Below the pieces are notes generated by a model. That model did not search any database. It saw only the letters and a program-made list of their open reading frames with translations, and was not told where the DNA came from. DNA of 41,484 nt from the IMG/VR virus record IMGVR_UViG_3300003885_000013, positions 1 to 41,484 of that record. The stretch is one strand, 5' to 3'. The position numbers were made by a program, and so were the translations under genes. The DNA comes from a virus. Positions 41,166 through 41,484 of the stretch are shown here, in pieces; the first letter of the stretch is position 1, and the number at the start of each line of letters is the position of its first letter.

Positions 41166-41464
41166 TGCGCAGGCGCTTATTTTTGCATTATCACCTTAAT
41201 AGCTTTTCGGCTTATACGTAAGGTATGAGTGAATGAGGGTATATGTTGTTGATTGATGTTGTTTGATGTTGTGCTTGACTCGGGCTATGGTAAGGTATGG
41301 CTCGGCTGGCGTTCGTGGCGCTATGAGGTCATAAGAGGGTGTTTTTTTAGCTTGATTTATTATGATGTATTGGAACCTTACGTATGATTGAGTGTTATGT
41401 GTAAGGTTTTTGAAAGTTGTAAGTGCTTATGTTATATGGTTATATAAATGTGTAAATGACCTTA
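41166..41464. other. Non-coding divergent region, right part, with GTAAGGT heptamers
   Basis: No gene is seen. The heptamer GTAAGGT occurs at 41218-41224, 41290-41296 and 41401-41407 on the plus strand and at 41375-41381 and 41459-41465 on the minus strand, plus a partial copy at 41193-41198; another lies across the junction at 92-98. A tandem 10-bp repeat TTGATGTTGT occupies 41253-41272. The plus strand here is G/T-rich, while 360-410 is C-rich, so strand skew flips at the junction as at many origins. Confidence 0.6.
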
Positions 41465-41484
41465 CTCTTAATAATCTATTATTA
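41465..41484. repeat. Terminal direct repeat, right copy
   Basis: Exact copy of bases 1-20. Removing one copy leaves 41464 unique bases, close to the size of T7-like podovirus genomes. The junction falls inside the non-coding divergent region between the two gene arms. Confidence 0.9.

Overview
This window looks like a complete tailed-phage genome of about 41.5 kb with podovirus (T7-like) virion architecture. The first 20 bases are repeated exactly as the last 20, as expected of a circular assembly, either of a circular map or of a linear genome with a collapsed terminal repeat. It is moderately AT-rich, tightly packed, and nearly every gene has a strong GGAGG-type ribosome binding site. No integrase, lysogeny repressor, phage RNA polymerase, tRNA or CRISPR array was seen, so it reads as a virulent phage that depends on host sigma-70-type RNA polymerase. 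The host cannot be named. Lipoprotein signals hint at, but do not prove, a diderm host.

Layout: all genes from 0.65 to 25.5 kb point right and form the late module. In order these are a small leaderless ORF, a gene of unknown function, terminase small and large subunits, a short paralog of an internal virion protein, a secreted fibre-like protein, portal, Bbp19-like protein, scaffold, major capsid protein and a decoration-like protein. A strong terminator follows, then tail tubular proteins A and B, four T7 gp13-16-type ejection proteins, a tail fibre, a coiled-coil protein, a beta-rich protein and a second secreted fibre-like protein. The arm ends in a lysis-like cassette (secreted coil, membrane coil, 38-residue membrane peptide, lipoprotein, alpha/beta hydrolase).

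All genes from 41.0 down to 25.5 kb point left. The distal part (41.0-37.7 kb) holds small early genes of mostly unknown function plus a secreted SleB-like wall hydrolase. From 37.4 kb leftward lies the replication operon: HTH protein, primase-polymerase/VapE helicase, C5 cytosine methyltransferase, a run of small membrane and lipoprotein genes including a VanZ-like one, SNF2 helicase, Cas4-like DUF2800 nuclease, DUF2815 single-strand-binding protein, family A DNA polymerase and a RuvC-like resolvase. The two arms converge tail-to-tail at 25.48 kb and diverge at the contig junction.

The roughly 1 kb divergent region around the junction (41.1 kb through 0.64 kb) looks like the replication origin and transcription control centre. 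It holds six GTAAGGT heptamers, a 20-bp-period iteron block, a G-quadruplex motif, AT microsatellites, a hairpin and promoters facing both ways. The most striking unexplained element is a 185-nt structured segment at 37479-37663. It is closed by a perfect 13-bp helix followed by a U-tract and sits between a consensus leftward promoter and the replication operon, so it is a candidate new regulatory or stand-alone RNA. The genome joins a T7-type virion to a replication set better known from Firmicutes siphophages and prophages.
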